This document shows, in pieces, positions 61,625-64,000 of a stretch of 64,000 nt of DNA. The first letter of the stretch is position 1, and the number at the start of each line of letters is the position of its first letter. A program made the position numbers and the translations under genes. The notes beneath the pieces are model-generated. The model searched no databases. It was not told where the DNA came from and saw only the letters and a list, made by a program, of their open reading frames with translations. The stretch comes from Cupriavidus gilardii (lineage in GTDB: Bacteria; Pseudomonadota; Gammaproteobacteria; Burkholderiales; Burkholderiaceae): NCBI RefSeq assembly GCF_008801915.1, contig NZ_VZOV01000006.1, positions 186,001 to 250,000 on the forward strand, written 5' to 3'.

Positions 61625-62525
61625 GGCGGGCCTCCTTGGTGTTCTCGTCGCCGTCCGGCTGCGGCAGATGCACGGCCGGGTCGAAGCGGTGAATCGCCGG
61701 CAGCAGCGACTGCGCGAGACCGCGGCCGCGCGTGACCAGGTACAGGACGGTCGTGTCCTCGGGCGTGCCGCGCGGGCCCAGCGCCTCGTGCTGGAAGGTG
61801 GCGGTGAGGAAATCGCCTTGCAGCACGCGCGGGTCGAGCGTGATCCAGCCGCCGCTGCCGTTGGTTAGGCGCACGGCAGTGACCCACTGGTCCTCCAGGC
61901 GCCACGACGCGAGTGCGACCGCGCGCACGGGCAGCGTTGGCATCAGTGTGTCCAGGTCGAGGTCGCGGGGCAGGTTGACCCGCATGACGCCCGGAAGCGG
62001 CTCGACGGTGCGCAGCGGTGCGTAGAGGTTCTGCGCGGCGAAGCGCGTCAGCACGACAGGGACCGGAGTTTCGCGCCGCGCGGTCCGCGCACCTGCTTGG
62101 CCCTGGGCGCGTGCCGGGGCCTCGGCACTGTCGGCCTGCTCGCCATAGCGTCCCGGTGCGCTGTCACCCTCGACGATGCGCACCGGCTCCAGCTCGGCTT
62201 CCCCGTCCTTGGGTGGTTCGGCTGCGATGTCCAGCAGGATCAGCGCGCCCGTGTCGGCGTCCTGCAGTTGCAACCGCGTGGGCTCGATCGGCTCGCTGGC
62301 GCGCAGGTACACCGCGCCCCCCGCACTCTGCACGCGCAGGCGTTCGCCCACGCCCGCGGGCACGCCCACGCGCACGTTGCGGTCGATGAACACGATGCGT
62401 TCCTGACCGACCTTCAGCGGCACTGCCAGTGGCATGCGTTCCCAGCGCAGGATTTCCACTGCATGGGCGACGGGTGCCGCGGCCACGGCCAGTAGCCCCA
62501 GCAGCGCGAGTACAGGGTGCTTCAT
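61614..62525 (-). CDS. TraK-like integrating conjugative element protein, PFL_4704 family (TIGR03749)
   Basis: A 303-residue secreted protein with a signal peptide ending AHA at about 22, then a beta-rich domain (ILRWERMPLAVPLKVGQERIVFIDRNVRVGVP). It corresponds to TraK/VirB9-type secretin-like components of the T4SS core. No cysteines are visible in the mature part. It overlaps PFL_4705 by 11 bp and PFL_4703 by 4 bp. Confidence 0.9.
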   Translation of the reverse strand: MKHPVLALLGLLAVAAAPVAHAVEILRWERMPLAVPLKVGQERIVFIDRNVRVGVPAGVGERLRVQSAGGAVYLRASEPIEPTRLQLQDADTGALILLDIAAEPPKDGEAELEPVRIVEGDSAPGRYGEQADSAEAPARAQGQAGARTARRETPVPVVLTRFAAQNLYAPLRTVEPLPGVMRVNLPRDLDLDTLMPTLPVRAVALASWRLEDQWVTAVRLTNGSGGWITLDPRVLQGDFLTATFQHEALGPRGTPEDTTVLYLVTRGRGLAQSLLPAIHRFDPAVHLPQPDGDENTKEARHAQ

Positions 62526-63214
62526 GGGGTGTTTCCTCCTTGAGGCGCTTGCGGAGACAGGCCACTCGGCGCCGGGCGCGTCGGCTCCGGTGCACTGATG
62601 CGCTGGGGCGCGCCGTCGTAGCAGTCCAGCGCCAGGCCGAACGGGTTACGGGCGGGATCGACGTCCACCCGCGTGACCTTGATCGGATAGCGCACCAGGG
62701 CGCGCTTGACCTGCTCGGCGCCGTAGTACTCGTCCGCCGTGATGTCCAGCGTCACCACCCAGTCGCGATCGGACACGGTGCGCACGCGCGCCGTGGGGTC
62801 GTCGCCATAGCCGCGGCCGGGAATCTCGTAGATGCCGCGCACGCGCTGACGCAGCTCGCCCGTGGAGCGGCGGTAGTCATAGTCCGCCCGCAGGAAGGCC
62901 TGGCAGGACGGGGTGAGGTACGGCGAGAGCGTGTGGAGGTTGCGCGAGTAGTCTTCCTCGCCATTGGTTGGCCAGCGGTTCAGCGTCTGGAACACGTAGA
63001 ACGTGAACGCATAGACCGATTCGGGCGGCACTTCCCACCACTTGCGGGTACTGCCGGAGCGCAGGTCGGGCGGGACGTGGATGGTCAGGTCGCGCGGCGC
63101 GCTCCACCAGCCGCCGCCCATGACCAGGGCGACGACGACCAGCGCGCCCGCGGCCAGCCGCAAGGTCTTGATGTGCGCCTGCAGGTGGGTGATCTCGTTT
63201 TTGAAGCGGCTCAT
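62522..63214 (-). CDS. TraE-like integrating conjugative element protein, PFL_4703 family (TIGR03746)
   Basis: A 230-residue protein with a short cytoplasmic start, one membrane helix (about 18-38), and a periplasmic domain (WWEVPPESVYAFTFYVFQTLNRWP, YRRSTGELRQRVRGIYEIPG). It fits the TraE/VirB8 class of inner-membrane assembly proteins. The start at 63214 overlaps the TIGR03750 gene by 4 bp; the open frame upstream is shadow. Confidence 0.9.
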   Translation of the reverse strand: MSRFKNEITHLQAHIKTLRLAAGALVVVALVMGGGWWSAPRDLTIHVPPDLRSGSTRKWWEVPPESVYAFTFYVFQTLNRWPTNGEEDYSRNLHTLSPYLTPSCQAFLRADYDYRRSTGELRQRVRGIYEIPGRGYGDDPTARVRTVSDRDWVVTLDITADEYYGAEQVKRALVRYPIKVTRVDVDPARNPFGLALDCYDGAPQRISAPEPTRPAPSGLSPQAPQGGNTP

Positions 63215-63609
63215 CGCATGCTCCTGCGGGTGGACCAGAAGCCCGAGCGCGAGATCAGCACATGGCCACCCACCCAGCCGGCCATCAGCGGATGGCGCGT
63301 GGCGATGCGCCATTGCAGTTGCCGATACAGCCAGGTGTCGGGACGCCCACGCTTGAGGCGGCGCAGGATGCCGCCGCCGATGAAGACGCCGAGCGCCACG
63401 CCCAGGACGACGAAGGTCGGCGCCAGCGCGATCGTGCGGAACACCCAGGACAGCGGCGCGCCGACCAGCAGGCCGGCGGCACCGGACAGGCCGCAGCAAA
63501 TCCAGAGTTCGTCAGCGGTGAGGCCGCGCACCACAACGGGATGGCGGTTGAGCCGGTGCGGAAGGAAGGTGACCGTTCCGTCCGCACGGACGTGCTGCTG
63601 CTCGGACAT
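63211..63609 (-). CDS. TraL-like conjugative transfer protein (TIGR03750 family)
   Basis: A 132-residue membrane protein with two closely spaced helices (about 38-58 and 62-83) and a basic tail (RRLKRGRPDTWLYRQLQWRIA). It matches the small TraL/VirB3-like subunit of this T4SS type, which links to TraC and TraE. ATG 63609 gives the family start with polar residues; the upstream frame overlaps the next gene. Confidence 0.88.
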   Translation of the reverse strand: MSEQQHVRADGTVTFLPHRLNRHPVVVRGLTADELWICCGLSGAAGLLVGAPLSWVFRTIALAPTFVVLGVALGVFIGGGILRRLKRGRPDTWLYRQLQWRIATRHPLMAGWVGGHVLISRSGFWSTRRSMR

Positions 63610-63620
63610 ACCGGCCTCGC

Positions 63621-63980
63621 TTACAGGATGCCGGTGGCTTCGGTGAGCAGCCAGATGCCGATCACAAGCAGCACGGCGCCGATGGCGACCGTGAGGCCGA
63701 ACTGGCCCCACGTCTTGCGGCCGGTGTGGATCTCCGCGTAGGTCCCGTAGGCGTGGTAGCAGACGCCGATGAACATCGACGCCACCACCAGCAGGGCCAC
63801 GAGCATGATGATGTCGTAGCCGTAGTTGCGGATCGTCTCCATGATGCCGTTGCCGGTGCCGCGCGTGGGGTTCTCCAATTGCGGCAGACCTTGCGCGAAC
63901 GACAGCGCCGGCAGCGCGGCGGCGCCCAGGGCCACGGCGGCGCGCTGGGCAAAACGGGAAGTGAGGTTGCGGTTGTGCAT
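63621..63980 (-). CDS. Conjugative transfer membrane protein, pilin-like (TIGR03745 family)
   Basis: A 119-residue protein with a signal peptide (ALPALSFA, cut at about 29) and two hydrophobic helices (about 56-76 and 95-115). This is the VirB2/TraA-like arrangement of a conjugative pilin or pilus-associated subunit. It is complete in the window; the operon continues upstream beyond 64,000. Confidence 0.87.
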   Translation of the reverse strand: MHNRNLTSRFAQRAAVALGAAALPALSFAQGLPQLENPTRGTGNGIMETIRNYGYDIIMLVALLVVASMFIGVCYHAYGTYAEIHTGRKTWGQFGLTVAIGAVLLVIGIWLLTEATGIL

Positions 63981-64000
63981 GGTCGGGCCTTTCAGGTCAG

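Larger units (their letters stand above)
10404..64000. mobile_element. ICEclc/PFGI-1-type integrative and conjugative element, left and central part
   Basis: The interval begins at the tRNA-Gly 3' end with an ICE-type integrase. It continues through metabolic cargo (12.6-46.6 kb) and a MobH relaxase, and ends in the minus-strand transfer gene block typical of genomic-island T4SS elements (TIGR03744-03757 families). No second integrase or right attachment site is seen, so the element extends past 64,000. The cargo lies between integrase and relaxase, as in other members of the family. Confidence 0.93.

Noticed and set aside
1-64000. CRISPR arrays, insertion sequences and rRNA genes
   Set aside because: No regularly spaced repeats, no transposase frames or terminal inverted repeats, and no rRNA sequence were seen.

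Overview
The first 10 kb is ordinary chromosomal backbone of a GC-rich betaproteobacterium, most likely Burkholderiales. The order lepB(end)-rnc-era-recO-pdxJ-acpS-nagZ, then efp/earP on the opposite strand, then uvrC-pgsA and two tandem tRNA-Gly(GCC) genes, is typical of that order. The arginine-type EF-P with its rhamnosyltransferase EarP fits too. I cannot name a genus from sequence alone.

From the 3' end of the second tRNA-Gly (about 10,404) to the end of the window lies an integrative and conjugative element (ICE) of the ICEclc / PFGI-1 type. The evidence is a long P4-type tyrosine integrase right beside the tRNA-Gly, a MobH/TraI_2 relaxase, a RES-Xre toxin-antitoxin pair, DUF3742, and the characteristic transfer block (TraG, PFL_4711/4710/4709, RadC, DsbA-like, TraC, then the TIGR03751/03752/03749/03746/03750/03745 families). 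The right end is outside the window, so the element is incomplete here.

The cargo (12.6-46.6 kb) looks like a mobile electron-transport and reduced-sulfur package. It holds: (i) LysR, DsrE-like, a lipoamide-dehydrogenase-like flavoprotein, a TauE/SafE exporter and three periplasmic thiol-redox proteins (DsbG-like, a membrane-TlpA fusion, DsbD); (ii) a complete System I cytochrome c maturation operon ccmABCDEFGHI; (iii) an OmpR-family two-component system; (iv) a cbb3-type oxidase operon (ccoN, ccoO, a diheme cytochrome, a TsdA-like diheme cytochrome, a CcoI-like ATPase) ending in an lnt gene; (v) a sulfide module with a BigR/SqrR-like ArsR repressor, rhodanese, persulfide dioxygenase and a DUF442-SQR fusion. 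A last block has an MFS permease, a carboxymuconolactone-decarboxylase-like protein, a second DsrE protein, a crotonase and an AraC regulator.

The strongest new signal is regulatory. Four minus-strand promoters (ccmA, dsbD, ccoN and persulfide dioxygenase) share one 33-bp architecture: two TTAA-type hexamers 11 bp apart, then exactly 10 bp, then a CATGAT-like -10. This is how PmrA/QseB/PhoB-type regulators are arranged, and the one such regulator here is encoded beside one of the sites. It suggests that cytochrome maturation, periplasmic redox, oxidase and sulfide oxidation are run as one regulon. A second striking signal is that the integrase tail is clearly homologous to the antitoxin of the RES-Xre module on the same element. 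All homology statements are from reading the translations; no searches were run.
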